Assembly: GCA_948736885.1 (NCBI GenBank)
Contig: CAPXWY010000002.1
Location: 193,959 to 248,496, forward strand
DNA length: 54,538 bases
Origin: an uncultured Alistipes sp.
Lineage (GTDB): Bacteria > Bacteroidota > Bacteroidia > Bacteroidales > Rikenellaceae
Reading direction: 5' to 3'
Numbering within the stretch: position 1 is the stretch's first letter; every line of letters starts with the position of its first letter. Position numbers and translations under genes: made by a program. The notes beneath the pieces are model-generated. The model searched no databases. It was given only the letters and a program-made list of their open reading frames with translations, and was not told where the DNA came from. Of this stretch, positions 8,963 through 17,930 are shown piece by piece.

Positions 8963-9160
8963 CGACAAAATGCAAGCAAGCTTGCTTTTGCCCTCGCTTA
9001 TCCGAATTTTGGCTTGCGCCGAAGATACTTCCGCTCGACAAAATGCAAGCAAGCTTGCTTTTGCCCTCGCTTATCCGTATCTTTGACTCCGTCTTAGATA
9101 CTTTCGCCTCGGCAATGCTCAAATAAATTTGGCATTCCGCTCGGCTTATCCGTATCTTTG
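8963..9160 (+). repeat. three-unit tandem array of promoter-bearing palindromic repeats
   Basis: Units recur every 73-75 bp. A 42-bp block (8963-9004 and 9036-9077) is identical in units 1 and 2 and has the palindrome GCAAGCTTGC at its centre; unit 3 is degenerate. Each unit ends at the same place in a -7-like box: AATTTTGG (9005), TATCTTTG (9078-9085) and TATCTTTG (9153-9160). The last one is correctly placed for the LysE-type gene. A four-unit relative lies at 52.0-52.3 kb in front of the flippase. Confidence 0.85.
9128..9160 (+). promoter_or_regulatory. promoter for the LysE-type gene
   Basis: TTTG (9128-9131), 21 bp, TATCTTTG (9153-9160). It is supplied by the third repeat unit; the ATG is at 9178. 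TATCTTTG at 9078 with CTTG 20 bp upstream is a possible second start site. Confidence 0.7.
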
Positions 9161-9177
9161 TACTCCAAAACGAAAGC

Positions 9178-9855
9178 ATGTCACTCGAAATCCTGGAAGA
9201 ACTGTTCCGCGGCATCTGCGTAGGCATAGCGGCATCGATCACGGTCGGGCCGGTGGCTGTGCTGTGCATACAGCGCACGCTCTCCAAGAACCGGCGCTCG
9301 GGCATCGTATCGGGACTCGGCGTAGCCTGCGCCGACACCTTCATGGCCATGGCGGCGTTCTTCTTCTACTCCATGCTGCAGAGCCAAATCGAGCAGTACA
9401 ACATCCTGCTGCGCATCGTCGGCGGGCTGCTGGTCATCGTCGTGGGCGTCTACATCTTCTCGCAGAACCCCGTGCCGCAGATCCGCCGCAACCGGGCCGG
9501 CAAGAGTTCGCTGTGGCAGGATTTCGCCTCGATCTTCGGGCTGACGATCGCCAATTTCATCATGGTCATCCCCTACATCCTCGCATTCTTCGCCGTATTC
9601 AACATTTCGAGCGGCGACGTGCAGAGCGAAGGATTCGGCGGCTTCGTGCGCGCCGTCTTCGTCATCGCGGGATTCTTCGGCGGCGCCGCGGCATGGTGGA
9701 CCCTCCTGGCCTGCTTCATCAGTCTTTTCCGCCGCCGCTTCCGGCCCCGCCACATGCTGACGATCAACCATGTGGCCGGACTGTTCATCGGAGTACTGGG
9801 CATCTACACCATATTATCCACCTTTTTTGACATCTTCCCCAATGTCGGACACTAA
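9178..9855 (+). CDS. LysE family translocator (amino-acid exporter-like)
   Basis: 225 aa inner-membrane protein with about six hydrophobic helices. The N-terminal GIAASITVGPVAVLCIQRTL (residues 15-34) resembles the LysE/RhtB signature with its Pro in the first helix. Family members export amino acids or related small molecules; the substrate cannot be read from sequence. The last 14 bases overlap the start of cmk, implying co-transcription from the repeat-borne promoter. Confidence 0.85.
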   Translation: MSLEILEELFRGICVGIAASITVGPVAVLCIQRTLSKNRRSGIVSGLGVACADTFMAMAAFFFYSMLQSQIEQYNILLRIVGGLLVIVVGVYIFSQNPVPQIRRNRAGKSSLWQDFASIFGLTIANFIMVIPYILAFFAVFNISSGDVQSEGFGGFVRAVFVIAGFFGGAAAWWTLLACFISLFRRRFRPRHMLTINHVAGLFIGVLGIYTILSTFFDIFPNVGH

Positions 9856-10540
9856 CCGCAAGATCATCATCGCCGTGGACGGTTTTTCGTCGTGCGGCAA
9901 AAGCACCTTCGCCAAGGCCATCGCTGCCCGCTTAGGCTATATTTTCATCGACACCGGCGCCATGTACCGCGCCGTCACGCTCTACGCTCTGGAAAACGGA
10001 GCCATCGTCTCGGGCATCGTCGACGAAGAAGCCGTCTGCCGCCTGCTGGACCGGATCGCCATCACGTTCCGCTTCAACCCCGCCCGCGGCGCCAGCGACA
10101 TCTATGTCAACGGCGATCTGGTCGAGGGCAAGATACGCACCATCGAAGTGAGCAACTGCGTGAGCCGGGTGAGCGCCATACCGGCCGTGCGGAAAAAACT
10201 GGTGGCCATGCAACAGGAGATGGGACGCCGCCGCGGCGTGGTGATGGACGGCCGCGACATCGGCACGGTGGTTTTCCCCGATGCCGAACTCAAGCTCTTC
10301 ATGACGGCCGACCCCAAGGTCCGGGCCCAGCGGCGCTACGACGAACTGACCGCCAAGGGACAACAGGTCACGCTGGAAGAGATCGAATGCAATGTCCGCG
10401 CACGCGACGAGGCCGACATGAGCCGCGCCATTTCGCCCCTGCGCCAGGCCGACGACGCCGTGGTGCTGGACAACAGCCGCATGACGGTCGACGAACAGAT
10501 GGAATGGTTCATGAAGCTGTTCGCCGAACGGACAAAATAA
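9842..10540 (+). CDS. cmk: cytidylate kinase
   Basis: 232 aa, the usual length. The P-loop is GFSSCGKSTFAKA (residues 13-25), followed by IDTGAMYRAVT and VMDGRDIGTVVFPDAELKLF, all classic for CMP kinase. It phosphorylates CMP and dCMP for nucleotide synthesis. The ATG at 9842 is chosen because the longer reading from 9770 lies inside the LysE-type gene and only adds non-homologous residues. It overlaps the upstream gene by 14 bp. ispH follows after a 402 bp gap; the two genes are often adjacent in Bacteroidetes. Confidence 0.96.
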   Translation: MSDTNRKIIIAVDGFSSCGKSTFAKAIAARLGYIFIDTGAMYRAVTLYALENGAIVSGIVDEEAVCRLLDRIAITFRFNPARGASDIYVNGDLVEGKIRTIEVSNCVSRVSAIPAVRKKLVAMQQEMGRRRGVVMDGRDIGTVVFPDAELKLFMTADPKVRAQRRYDELTAKGQQVTLEEIECNVRARDEADMSRAISPLRQADDAVVLDNSRMTVDEQMEWFMKLFAERTK

Positions 10541-10942
10541 AGAACCGAACGGGGCTGTGCCCCGGACGACCATATCGGAAAAAAGGAGGTATTGCGACTT
10601 TCGGGCGGATCGGCTGCGCTGGACTTGCATAAGCATTCGGCGGTTTCTGCGCTTGTACGGATTGCCGCGGATCTGCGGCCCTCGCAACGACGGGCTGCCG
10701 GAAATTCGGGCGGAAGCCGGCGGAGCACGCCCGGCGACAGCCGGATGTCTGCGGGCCTCCGCCGGGGCAAGGCTCCGGCCCGCATGGAGCAGATTCTTGA
10801 CCATGCTGGTTTTCTCCTCCTTGCGAAGCACAGCTTGCCGGCGGCCTTTGCACTCGCTTCGCCTGACGATACGTTCTGCTCCGAGCGACAATTGAACGCG
10901 TTGATTGTGAATTATAATTTTTAATTAAGCTATCACTGCACC
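10541..10942. other. repeat-bearing gap between cmk and ispH
   Basis: No gene is recognised in these 402 bp; the ORFs that cross it look like translated repeat. A small hairpin GGGGC-TGT-GCCCC (10551-10563) follows cmk. The middle (about 10655-10790) is GC-rich and shares blocks with gaps at 21.9, 22.2, 38.6 and 54.4 kb, for example GCCCGGCGACAGCCGGATGT, also present near 21898. An AT-rich repeat copy lies at 10904-10926. Confidence 0.6.
10904..10926 (+). repeat. AATTGTGAATT-type repeat copy upstream of ispH
   Basis: ATTGTGAATTATAATTTTT followed by AATT; closely related to the copies at 32051-32082 and 33841-33878. It lies 17 bp before the ispH start and may carry its promoter. Confidence 0.5.
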
Positions 10943-11800
10943 TTGCACATCGAGATCGACGATAAATCGGGTTTCTGCTTCGGCGTTGTCCGGGCGATCA
11001 GCGAAGCCGAAAAGGCGCTCGCCGAGACCGGTACGGTCTTCTCGCTGGGCGACATCGTCCACAACCGCATCGAAGTGCAGCGGCTCGAACGCCTGGGGCT
11101 CCGCAGTCTGACCCACGCCGACATACCGGCAGCCGCGGGACACCGGCTGCTGATCCGGGCCCACGGCGAACCGCCGACGACCTACGCCGCAGCGGAACGG
11201 CTCGGCATCCGGATCATCGACGCCACGTGCCCGGTCGTAGCCCGTCTCCAGGCCCGCGTGGTGCAGGCCCACGAAGAGATGCGCGCCCGGGGCGGGCAGG
11301 TGGTCATCCTCGGCAAACGCGGCCACGCGGAAGTGGTGGGTCTCACGGGCCAGGTAACCGCTCCGACCATCGTAGTGGAAGACGAAAACGATCTGTCGCA
11401 GATCGACTTCGCACGCCCGATCCACTTTCTGTCGCAGACCACGCAGAGCATCGCCCTGTTCGAACGACTGGGAGCCGAGATGAGGCGCCGGGCCGCCGAC
11501 CCGGCCGCCGTACGCATCGACGACACCATTTGCCGGCAGGTCTCCGGACGCGAACAACATCTGGCGGCATTCGCTGCGCGGTTCGACGTCGTTATTTTCG
11601 TCTGCGGCCGCAAGTCGTCGAACGGCAAGGTGCTTTTCGAAGTGTGCCGGAAAGCCAATCCCCGCACCTACAACATCGAAGAAGCCGCCGAACTGCAACC
11701 CGAATGGTTTGCCGGCGCTTCGTCGGCAGGCATCTGCGGCGCCACCTCGACGCCCGGCTGGCTGATGCAGGAAGTGGGCGACGCCATCCGGAAAAAATGA
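10943..11800 (+). CDS. ispH: 4-hydroxy-3-methylbut-2-enyl diphosphate reductase
   Basis: 285 aa iron-sulfur enzyme of the final non-mevalonate isoprenoid step, producing IPP and DMAPP. The three cluster-binding Cys are visible: Cys12 in SGFCFGVV, Cys96 in DATCPVV and Cys197 in DDTICRQVSGREQ. GKRGHAEVVGL and the C-terminal TSTPGWLMQEV are also typical. The start is a TTG: an in-frame stop lies 19 nt upstream at 10922 and no ATG or GTG lies between, while the first cluster Cys is only 12 residues in. Confidence 0.95.
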   Translation: MHIEIDDKSGFCFGVVRAISEAEKALAETGTVFSLGDIVHNRIEVQRLERLGLRSLTHADIPAAAGHRLLIRAHGEPPTTYAAAERLGIRIIDATCPVVARLQARVVQAHEEMRARGGQVVILGKRGHAEVVGLTGQVTAPTIVVEDENDLSQIDFARPIHFLSQTTQSIALFERLGAEMRRRAADPAAVRIDDTICRQVSGREQHLAAFAARFDVVIFVCGRKSSNGKVLFEVCRKANPRTYNIEEAAELQPEWFAGASSAGICGATSTPGWLMQEVGDAIRKK

Positions 11801-12045
11801 AAAAACAGGCCTGCCTCCTCCGACACAGCGATGCGAAAAGCGTGCGGACCGCGGCCGGCACGAACGCGGGTCACGAACTTTCGGGAACCTGCCGAAAAAC
11901 TGCAACGGAATCAACGATAAACCGTAAAAACCGCCATCCGAGGGCGCCGACAACCTGTCGGGATGCGAAAAGGCAGACCCGGCAAACGGAACCCGACGGC
12001 TTGTTCACAAAGAAGACTAAAACCAATTATAAAACCGGATCGACC

Positions 12046-12516
12046 ATGTACATGCTTCGCTCGCTGAAATACTTTATCGCCATGCTGCTGCTCTGCGCAG
12101 CGCTCATGGCACTGATGTTCCTCTCCGGCACCTCGGCGCTCACGCCGGAAGAGACGCTCTACGTCATGTTCCGCTCCACGCGTTTCCTCAGTCTATTCAT
12201 CGCTCTGGTGGTGCTGGCCGCCCTCTATCCCCGCTTCGGATTCGTATGCCGCGAGATCGAAGGCGATGTGGAACTCAACCGCACGCAGATCGTCAATGCG
12301 TTCAAGTCGGCAGGGTTTTCGCTGCACTCGGAAAGCGACGGCGTACTGCGATTCCGGGCCGACGGCTTCCTGCACCGGCTCCTGCTTCTTTACGAAGACG
12401 AAATCGCCGTATCGCAACACGGCGAACGGATTCGGCTCGACGGCATCCGGCGCGGCGTTGCGAGGGTCGCATACCGGCTCGACTCATACATCCGAACGAT
12501 CAACCGCAATGAATAG
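12046..12516 (+). CDS. conserved hypothetical membrane protein
   Basis: 156 aa. Two hydrophobic helices (about residues 9-29 and 45-64) are followed by a soluble ~90-residue domain beginning at VCREIEGDVELNRTQIVNAF. It resembles, from memory, small conserved Bacteroidales proteins of unknown role with a C-terminal domain beginning at a similar EGDV motif. Its last 8 bases overlap the start of the S41 protease gene, suggesting translational coupling. The 245 bp upstream (11801-12045) contains no recognisable gene. Confidence 0.8.
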   Translation: MYMLRSLKYFIAMLLLCAALMALMFLSGTSALTPEETLYVMFRSTRFLSLFIALVVLAALYPRFGFVCREIEGDVELNRTQIVNAFKSAGFSLHSESDGVLRFRADGFLHRLLLLYEDEIAVSQHGERIRLDGIRRGVARVAYRLDSYIRTINRNE

Positions 12517-14164
12517 AAAATACATACTCTCAGCACTCTGCCTCCTGGGCATGGCCGCCCTGTGTCTCTTCGGCGGCCGCAACGATTTCGGCCTGGGCCG
12601 CAACATGGAGATCGCCGTCAACATGATGCGCGAGCTCTCGGTAGGCTACGTCGATCCGGTCGACCCCGATAAACTCATGCTCGGCGCCGCCCGGGGCATG
12701 GTCCGCGATCTGGACCCCTACACCGAATTCATCCCGGCGGAGGAGATGTCGGACTTCGAGATCATGACCACCGGCAAATACGGCGGCGTGGGCTCGCTCA
12801 TCCGCAAGAAAGGCGACCGCATCGTCTTCGCGCAGCCCTACAAAGGCTCGCCGGCCGACCGGGCGGGCATCCGCATCGGCGACAAGATCATCGCCATCGA
12901 CGGCAAGGATGCCACAGGATACACCAACGAACAGGCCTCGGCCGCGCTCAAGGGCGACCCGGGCACCAAAGTCCGCATAACGGTCGAGCGGCTCGACGGC
13001 TCGCGGCACGATCCGGTCATCACCCGCCAGCGGATCGCCATCCCGAGCATTCCCTATGCCGGCCGCATCGCAGACAGCATCGGCTACATCCGCCACAGCG
13101 AATTCACCGAAGGCTCGTACGACGAAATGCGCGCCGCGATCGAACGCCTGTGCGCCGAAGGCCCTCTCAAGGGGCTGATCCTCGATTACCGCTCGAACGG
13201 CGGCGGCATCCTCCAGGAGGCGGTGAAGATTCTCTCGATGTTCGTGCCCAAGGATACGGAAGTGGTGGCCACCAAAGGCCGCACCGAAGAATCGAAGCGC
13301 AGCTACCGTACGGCCTCGGAACCTGCGTTCCCCGACCTGCCGATAGCGGTGCTGATCAACGGTTCGACCGCCTCGGCGGCCGAGATCGTGGCCGGAGCGC
13401 TCCAGGACCTCGACCGGGCCGTGCTGCTGGGACAACGCTCCTATGGCAAGGGGCTGGTTCAGGCCACGCGCCCGCTGGGCTACAATGCGATGCTGAAACT
13501 CACGACGGCCAAATACCACATTCCCTCCGGACGCTGCATCCAGGCCGTCGACTACTCGCACTCGCAGGAGGGCTCCGTGAGTCTGGTGCCCGATTCGCTC
13601 GTCAGCGAATTCGCCACCCGGGCCGGCCGCAAGGTCTACGACGGAGGCGGCATCATGCCCGACATCCGCACCGAACCCGAATACATGAGCCGCTTCGCCG
13701 CCACGCTCTACGCCCTGGGATTCATCGACGACTTCGGCGACGAATACATGCGCCGCAACCCCGAAGCGCCGGCCGATCTTATGGCCTTCGCCATCACCGA
13801 TGCCGACTACGAAGCCTTCAAACGCTTCATGGAGGACAAGCAGGTGCCCTACGAATCGGACTCGCGCCGGGCGCTCCGCCAGCTTAAGGAAGCCGCCAAG
13901 GCCGACCGCTTCGGCGAGATCGAAAGACAGATCGAAACGATCGAAGCCGAGCTGAAAGACGACACGCAGGCCAACCTCGAAACCTACCGCAAGGAGGTGA
14001 CCGCCTCGATCGAAAACGACATCGTGCTGCGCCACGGCTACTCGGAAGCCGTCGTAGCCCGCTCGCTGCCCAAAGACAAGGAAGTGCAGCGCGCGGCGGA
14101 ACTGCTGAACGACCGTCCGGAATACCTGCGCATCCTTGCCGAACAGGACACGCAGCGCAAATAA
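12509..14164 (+). CDS. S41 family carboxy-terminal processing peptidase
   Basis: 551 aa. An N-terminal hydrophobic stretch (residues 5-22) directs it to the periplasm. A PDZ domain covers about residues 85-165. The catalytic core has Ser289 in NGSTASAAE and Lys314 in QRSYGKGLVQ, the Ser-Lys dyad of CtpA/Prc-type proteases. A C-terminal helical region follows (about 405-551), typical of the Bacteroidetes version. It probably trims envelope proteins. The ATG at 12509 is chosen for its signal sequence and 8-bp overlap with the preceding gene. The histidine kinase begins 9 bp downstream. Confidence 0.93.
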   Translation: MNRKYILSALCLLGMAALCLFGGRNDFGLGRNMEIAVNMMRELSVGYVDPVDPDKLMLGAARGMVRDLDPYTEFIPAEEMSDFEIMTTGKYGGVGSLIRKKGDRIVFAQPYKGSPADRAGIRIGDKIIAIDGKDATGYTNEQASAALKGDPGTKVRITVERLDGSRHDPVITRQRIAIPSIPYAGRIADSIGYIRHSEFTEGSYDEMRAAIERLCAEGPLKGLILDYRSNGGGILQEAVKILSMFVPKDTEVVATKGRTEESKRSYRTASEPAFPDLPIAVLINGSTASAAEIVAGALQDLDRAVLLGQRSYGKGLVQATRPLGYNAMLKLTTAKYHIPSGRCIQAVDYSHSQEGSVSLVPDSLVSEFATRAGRKVYDGGGIMPDIRTEPEYMSRFAATLYALGFIDDFGDEYMRRNPEAPADLMAFAITDADYEAFKRFMEDKQVPYESDSRRALRQLKEAAKADRFGEIERQIETIEAELKDDTQANLETYRKEVTASIENDIVLRHGYSEAVVARSLPKDKEVQRAAELLNDRPEYLRILAEQDTQRK

Positions 14165-14173
14165 CCGCCGACC

Positions 14174-15361
14174 ATGAACGTCCGCCGTTTCTTCTCGTTC
14201 CGCAGCCGGGTTGCCGTCATCGTCGCGGGCATCCTGCTGGGGGCGCTGTCGCTCTTCTACACCAACAACATGGCGCGCCGGCTCCGCGAAAAGGAACAGC
14301 ACGACGTGGCGCTGTGGGCCCATGTGATGGAACGGGTGACGCGCGACGTAACCCATCCCGCCAACACCGGAGCCATGGCCGACCCGCTGGTGGCCGACAT
14401 CATGTCGACCAACAACAACATCCCCTTCATCATCACCAACGAACGGCTCGAAGTGTCGAGCTTCCACCTGGTGCCCGACCGCATCATCGACCACCCCGAC
14501 CTGCTGCGCAGGCAACTCGACCGTTTCACGGAAGAGAACACCCCGCTGCCGGTGCGGTTCTGGTGGTCGGACGACCACTATCTGATCATCTTCTACGGCA
14601 AGTCGCAGCTGCTGAAGTCGCTCTACTGGTTCCCCTACATCCAGATTCTGGTGGTCACGATATTCATCGTGCTGGGATTCATCGCTTTCCGCTCGTCGAA
14701 ACACGACGAACAGAACCGCGTGTGGATCGGCCTTGCCAAAGAGACCGCCCACCAGCTGGGCACGCCCACGTCATCGCTCTTAGGGTGGATCGAATTCCTG
14801 CGCGGACAACCCGTGGACCAGACGGCCGTGGAGGAGATGAACAAGGACCTGGCCCACCTGATGAAGATCGTGGACCGCTTCTCGAAAATCGGCTCCGAGA
14901 CACCCCTCACGCCGGCCAACATCAACGAAACGGTGGGCGAATCGGTCATGTACTTCCGCAAGCGCATACCCCGCAACGTGACGCTCGACTACAACGGACT
15001 GGCCATCGCACCGGTGCAGGCCAACATCAACGCAGCGCTGTTCGAATGGGTGGTCGAGAACCTTATGAAAAACTCGCTGGACGCCCTCCAGGGCCACGGC
15101 GCCATCGAAGTGCGCATCCTCTCCGACGAACGCCATGTGATGGTCGACGTACGCGACACGGGCAAAGGCATTCCGAAAAGCAACTGGAACCGCATCTTCG
15201 AACCGGGATTCACCACCAAGACCCGCGGCTGGGGACTCGGACTCTCGCTTTCGAGGCGCATCGTTGAAGAATACCACCACGGCCGCATCGCCGTCATCGA
15301 CTCGGAACCCGGAAAGGGAACCACCATCCGCATCACCCTAAAACGTATTTTCGAAGCGTGA
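14174..15361 (+). CDS. membrane sensor histidine kinase (orphan)
   Basis: 395 aa. Membrane helices at about residues 13-30 and 153-173 bracket a ~120-residue periplasmic sensor region without a recognised fold. The phospho-acceptor His193 sits in the H-box ETAHQLGTPTSSLLGWIEFL. The N-box is ENLMKNSLDAL; G-boxes are DTGKGIP and GWGLGLSLSRRIVEE. It should autophosphorylate and pass the phosphate to a response regulator, but none lies nearby. It follows the S41 protease by 9 bp and its TGA overlaps the GTG of the next gene. Confidence 0.92.
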   Translation: MNVRRFFSFRSRVAVIVAGILLGALSLFYTNNMARRLREKEQHDVALWAHVMERVTRDVTHPANTGAMADPLVADIMSTNNNIPFIITNERLEVSSFHLVPDRIIDHPDLLRRQLDRFTEENTPLPVRFWWSDDHYLIIFYGKSQLLKSLYWFPYIQILVVTIFIVLGFIAFRSSKHDEQNRVWIGLAKETAHQLGTPTSSLLGWIEFLRGQPVDQTAVEEMNKDLAHLMKIVDRFSKIGSETPLTPANINETVGESVMYFRKRIPRNVTLDYNGLAIAPVQANINAALFEWVVENLMKNSLDALQGHGAIEVRILSDERHVMVDVRDTGKGIPKSNWNRIFEPGFTTKTRGWGLGLSLSRRIVEEYHHGRIAVIDSEPGKGTTIRITLKRIFEA

Positions 15362-16353
15362 TCACCACAGCGACCCAAACCGACAGCCTCGGCGAACACC
15401 TCACCGACCATTACACCGCCGCGCCCGACACGACGGCCGCTACGCTGTGCGACACGGCGGCATTCGCAAGCGATTCGACCCTCAGCGCGGCAGCCGAAGC
15501 CCCCGACAACCCGTTTTTTGCCGATTCGCTCCACTTCGCCGACTCGCTGGCCATCGCCGGTTTCGCCCGGTTCGGATTGCCGGCGCCCGAAGCGCCCGAG
15601 TACCGGCCGGCCAGCGCCCGGGAAGTATTCGGCGCATCGACCGTTGCGGTAGCGCCCGCACCCTCCTACCACGAGGAGCCTTTCCTGCCGCTCACGGGCA
15701 ACGCCTTTTTCCAGAGCACCGTCCTGCTGCTGGCCGCTGCCTATGCCATCCTGCTCTACCGTCACATGGCCGATGTGAGGCTGCTGCTGAGCCGTCTGAT
15801 CCACAACCGGGTCTCCGGCGAACGCCTTGCCGAAGAACCCGGAAGCAACAGCCTGACGCGATTCCTCAAGATCGCCGACTTCATCGGTCTCGGATTCATC
15901 GGAGTGGCCGCCACGAAGTTCGCCGACATGTTTCTTGCACACGAAACCTTTCCGGTGCTCCCCGTGCCCAACGCCCCGAGCGTCATGCTGGTCTTCGCAC
16001 TGCTGTGGATCGCCGTAGCGACCTTCCAGCTGCTCGTGCTGCGCACGGCCGGCCTCCTCACGCTCACCCAACGCTTCGTGGCGCAGCTGCGGCTGCTCAA
16101 ACGCATCTATTGCGCCCTGATCGTACTGCTGGCCGTGCCGCCGTTCCTGCTTTTCGCACTGACGCCGCCCGGAACGGGAGATGCCTGGCTCTATGCCTCG
16201 CTGGCGGCGTCGGCCGTAACGGCACTCTTATACTTCAGAGAGTCCCGGCATCTGTTTCTTGCAAAAAAAATTCCGTTTTTACATTGGTTTTTGTACCTTT
16301 GCACCGTGGAAATCTTCCCTTTCAGTCTGCTGTGGCTGATCGCGGCGAGATAG
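15358..16353 (+). CDS. DUF4271 domain membrane protein
   Basis: 331 aa. The first ~110 residues are Ala, Asp, Ser and Thr-rich and probably disordered. The remainder has about seven hydrophobic helices, beginning at TVLLLAAAYAILLYRH (about residue 121). This build and the position immediately before hemD, rnpA and yidD match the Bacteroidetes DUF4271 family, whose function is not established. It starts with GTG at 15358, overlapping the kinase stop by 4 nt (GTGA). Its 3' part contains the -7 box for hemD. Confidence 0.82.
   Translation: MITTATQTDSLGEHLTDHYTAAPDTTAATLCDTAAFASDSTLSAAAEAPDNPFFADSLHFADSLAIAGFARFGLPAPEAPEYRPASAREVFGASTVAVAPAPSYHEEPFLPLTGNAFFQSTVLLLAAAYAILLYRHMADVRLLLSRLIHNRVSGERLAEEPGSNSLTRFLKIADFIGLGFIGVAATKFADMFLAHETFPVLPVPNAPSVMLVFALLWIAVATFQLLVLRTAGLLTLTQRFVAQLRLLKRIYCALIVLLAVPPFLLFALTPPGTGDAWLYASLAASAVTALLYFRESRHLFLAKKIPFLHWFLYLCTVEIFPFSLLWLIAAR
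16294..16301 (+). promoter_or_regulatory. -7 box for hemD-rnpA-yidD, inside DUF4271
   Basis: TACCTTTG, a consensus TAnnTTTG, within the preceding coding region. The -33 element is weak. Transcription would begin about 85 nt before the hemD start. Confidence 0.5.
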
Positions 16354-16391
16354 CTCCCGACCGCACCAAAACGTAAAACGAGGCCCCCAAG

Positions 16392-17249
16392 TTGAAAGTT
16401 CAGAACCTGCTGGTTTCGCAGCCGAAACCGGCCATCATCGAGAAGTCGCCGTTCTTCGAGCTCGCGCGCAAACACAAGGTCGAAGTCATCTACCGCCCCT
16501 TCATCCGTGTCGTAGGCGTATCGCTGAAAGAGTTCCGCGCCCAGCGGGTCGAGATTCTCGACCACACGGCAGTCATCTTCACTTCGCGCACCACCGTCGA
16601 CAGTTTCTTCCACATCTGCGAAGAAGCCCGCATCACCGTACCCGAGACCATGAAATACATCTGCCAGACCGAAGCCGTGGCGCTCTATCTGCAGAAGTAC
16701 ATCGTCTACCGCAAACGCAAGATCTCCTTTGCCGACGGATCGTTCACCTCGCTTGTCGAACTCATCATCAAACACAAGGAGGAACGCTTCCTGCTGGCTC
16801 TGAGCGAACCCCACAAACCCGAGCTGCCCGACGCCCTGGCCAAACTCAAGCTGGCGGTCGATCCGGTCATCCTGGCCCGCACGGTGGCCTCGGACCTCGA
16901 CGACATCCGCCTTGCCGACTACGACCTGCTGGCGCTCTACTCGCCCTCCGACGTCAAGACGCTGATCGGGAAAACGGGCGCCGGCGACCTGCCCCCTGCG
17001 GCGGTCTTCGGCGAGGGAACGCTGCGCGCCGCGCTGGACGCCGGACTTACGGTCCTGGCCAACGCCCCCACGCCCGAGGCCCCCTCGATGGCCAAGGCCG
17101 TCGACCTGCTGCTGGCAAAAGTGGCCCGCGGCGAAGAACCGGACCCGGTGGCCCTCACGACCGACACGCGCAAGGAGGAGTTTCTGCGCACCCAGCAGCA
17201 CAAACTGGCCAAGAGCCGCACGCGCCGCACCGTCGAAACGCACAAATAA
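16392..17249 (+). CDS. hemD: uroporphyrinogen-III synthase
   Basis: 285 aa. Recognised by the Bacteroidetes-type N-terminus VQNLLVSQPKP, by HTAVIFTSRTTVDSFFHIC (about residues 58-76) and by the two-domain layout ending in a Lys/Arg-rich tail. It closes the linear tetrapyrrole hydroxymethylbilane to uroporphyrinogen III in siroheme and heme synthesis. HemD sequences diverge strongly; conserved gene order supports the call. The start is TTG, giving KVQNLLVSQPKP directly after it. rnpA begins 9 bp downstream. Confidence 0.88.
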   Translation: MKVQNLLVSQPKPAIIEKSPFFELARKHKVEVIYRPFIRVVGVSLKEFRAQRVEILDHTAVIFTSRTTVDSFFHICEEARITVPETMKYICQTEAVALYLQKYIVYRKRKISFADGSFTSLVELIIKHKEERFLLALSEPHKPELPDALAKLKLAVDPVILARTVASDLDDIRLADYDLLALYSPSDVKTLIGKTGAGDLPPAAVFGEGTLRAALDAGLTVLANAPTPEAPSMAKAVDLLLAKVARGEEPDPVALTTDTRKEEFLRTQQHKLAKSRTRRTVETHK

Positions 17250-17258
17250 ACCGCCGTC

Positions 17259-17666
17259 ATGTCCGACCGTTCGCTTCCCCGTTCCGAGCGGCTCCGCTCG
17301 CTCGGGGCCCTGCGTCGGCTTTTCGAAGAGGGGGAGAGCGGATTCGTCTTTCCGTTCCGCTACGTATGGCTGACCGAACAGCCCGGCGGAGGCCGTGAAG
17401 AACAAGACACGGAATCCGCCGCCGGCAGCTCCGTCGAAGTACTCTTTTCCGTACCCAAGAAATTCCACAAAAGGGCCAACAAACGCAATCTTCTGCGCAG
17501 ACGGACCAAGGAAGCCTACCGGCTGCAAAAAACGATTCTGACCGCCGCAAAACGCTCTTCCGGTCTTGACCTGGCCCTGATCTACTCCTCGAAAGAGATA
17601 CTATCCTACAACCGCATCGAACATGCCGTGCGCCGGATTCTGGAAACGATTGCCGGGCAGATGTAA
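17259..17666 (+). CDS. rnpA: ribonuclease P protein component
   Basis: 135 aa basic protein. The RNR-type signature is [18 protein letters not shown] (about residues 69-86), preceded by [10 protein letters not shown]. It binds RNase P RNA and aids 5' maturation of tRNAs. A Gly/Glu-rich insertion near residues 44-56 is specific to this protein. The end overlaps yidD, as in many bacteria. Confidence 0.95.
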   Translation: MSDRSLPRSERLRSLGALRRLFEEGESGFVFPFRYVWLTEQPGGGREEQDTESAAGSSVEVLFSVPKKFHKRANKRNLLRRRTKEAYRLQKTILTAAKRSSGLDLALIYSSKEILSYNRIEHAVRRILETIAGQM

Positions 17667-17883
17667 AAAGCTCTGCGCACTGCCGCTGGTGGCGGCGGTG
17701 CGCTTCTACCAACTCTGCATCTCGCCTTTCACGCCCCCGTCGTGCCGATTTACGCCCACCTGCTCGCAATATGCGCTGGAAGCGCTGCGCAAATACGGTC
17801 CGCTCAAAGGCGGCTGGCTTGCCCTGCGGCGCCTCGCCCGCTGCCACCCGTGGGGCGGGAGCGGCTACGACCCGGTGCCGTAG
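17623..17883 (+). CDS. yidD: membrane protein insertion efficiency factor YidD
   Basis: 86 aa or slightly less. Nearly the whole family pattern is present: [33 protein letters not shown] and [13 protein letters not shown], with its conserved Cys. It is a small membrane-associated protein that assists YidC-dependent insertion. The start is uncertain: ATG at 17623 lies within rnpA, and a TTG at 17650 would give a more usual length. Confidence 0.93.
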   Translation: MPCAGFWKRLPGRCKKLCALPLVAAVRFYQLCISPFTPPSCRFTPTCSQYALEALRKYGPLKGGWLALRRLARCHPWGGSGYDPVP

Positions 17884-17904
17884 CGGAAGATGTCAGAAAG
17901 AAAC

Positions 17905-17927
17905 GTCCCGGACGATGAGCCCGGGAC
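17905..17927. terminator. weak hairpin between convergent yidD and CDF genes
   Basis: GTCCCGG (17905-17911) and CCGGGAC (17921-17927) form a 7-bp stem with a 9-nt loop in the 47-bp gap between the two stop codons. No U-tract follows, so it is only a candidate. Confidence 0.4.
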
Positions 17928-17930
17928 TTG

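Noticed and set aside
8963..9160. repeat array as a CRISPR
   Set aside because: Only three degenerate units, 73-75 bp apart, each containing promoter elements; no unique spacers and no cas genes.
10592..10924. 110-codon ORF between cmk and ispH
   Set aside because: It is a translation of a GC-rich intergenic repeat also found in other gaps, with no gene-like conservation.
12530..14752. 740-codon open frame on the minus strand
   Set aside because: Antisense to the S41 protease and the histidine kinase, which have full active-site motifs.
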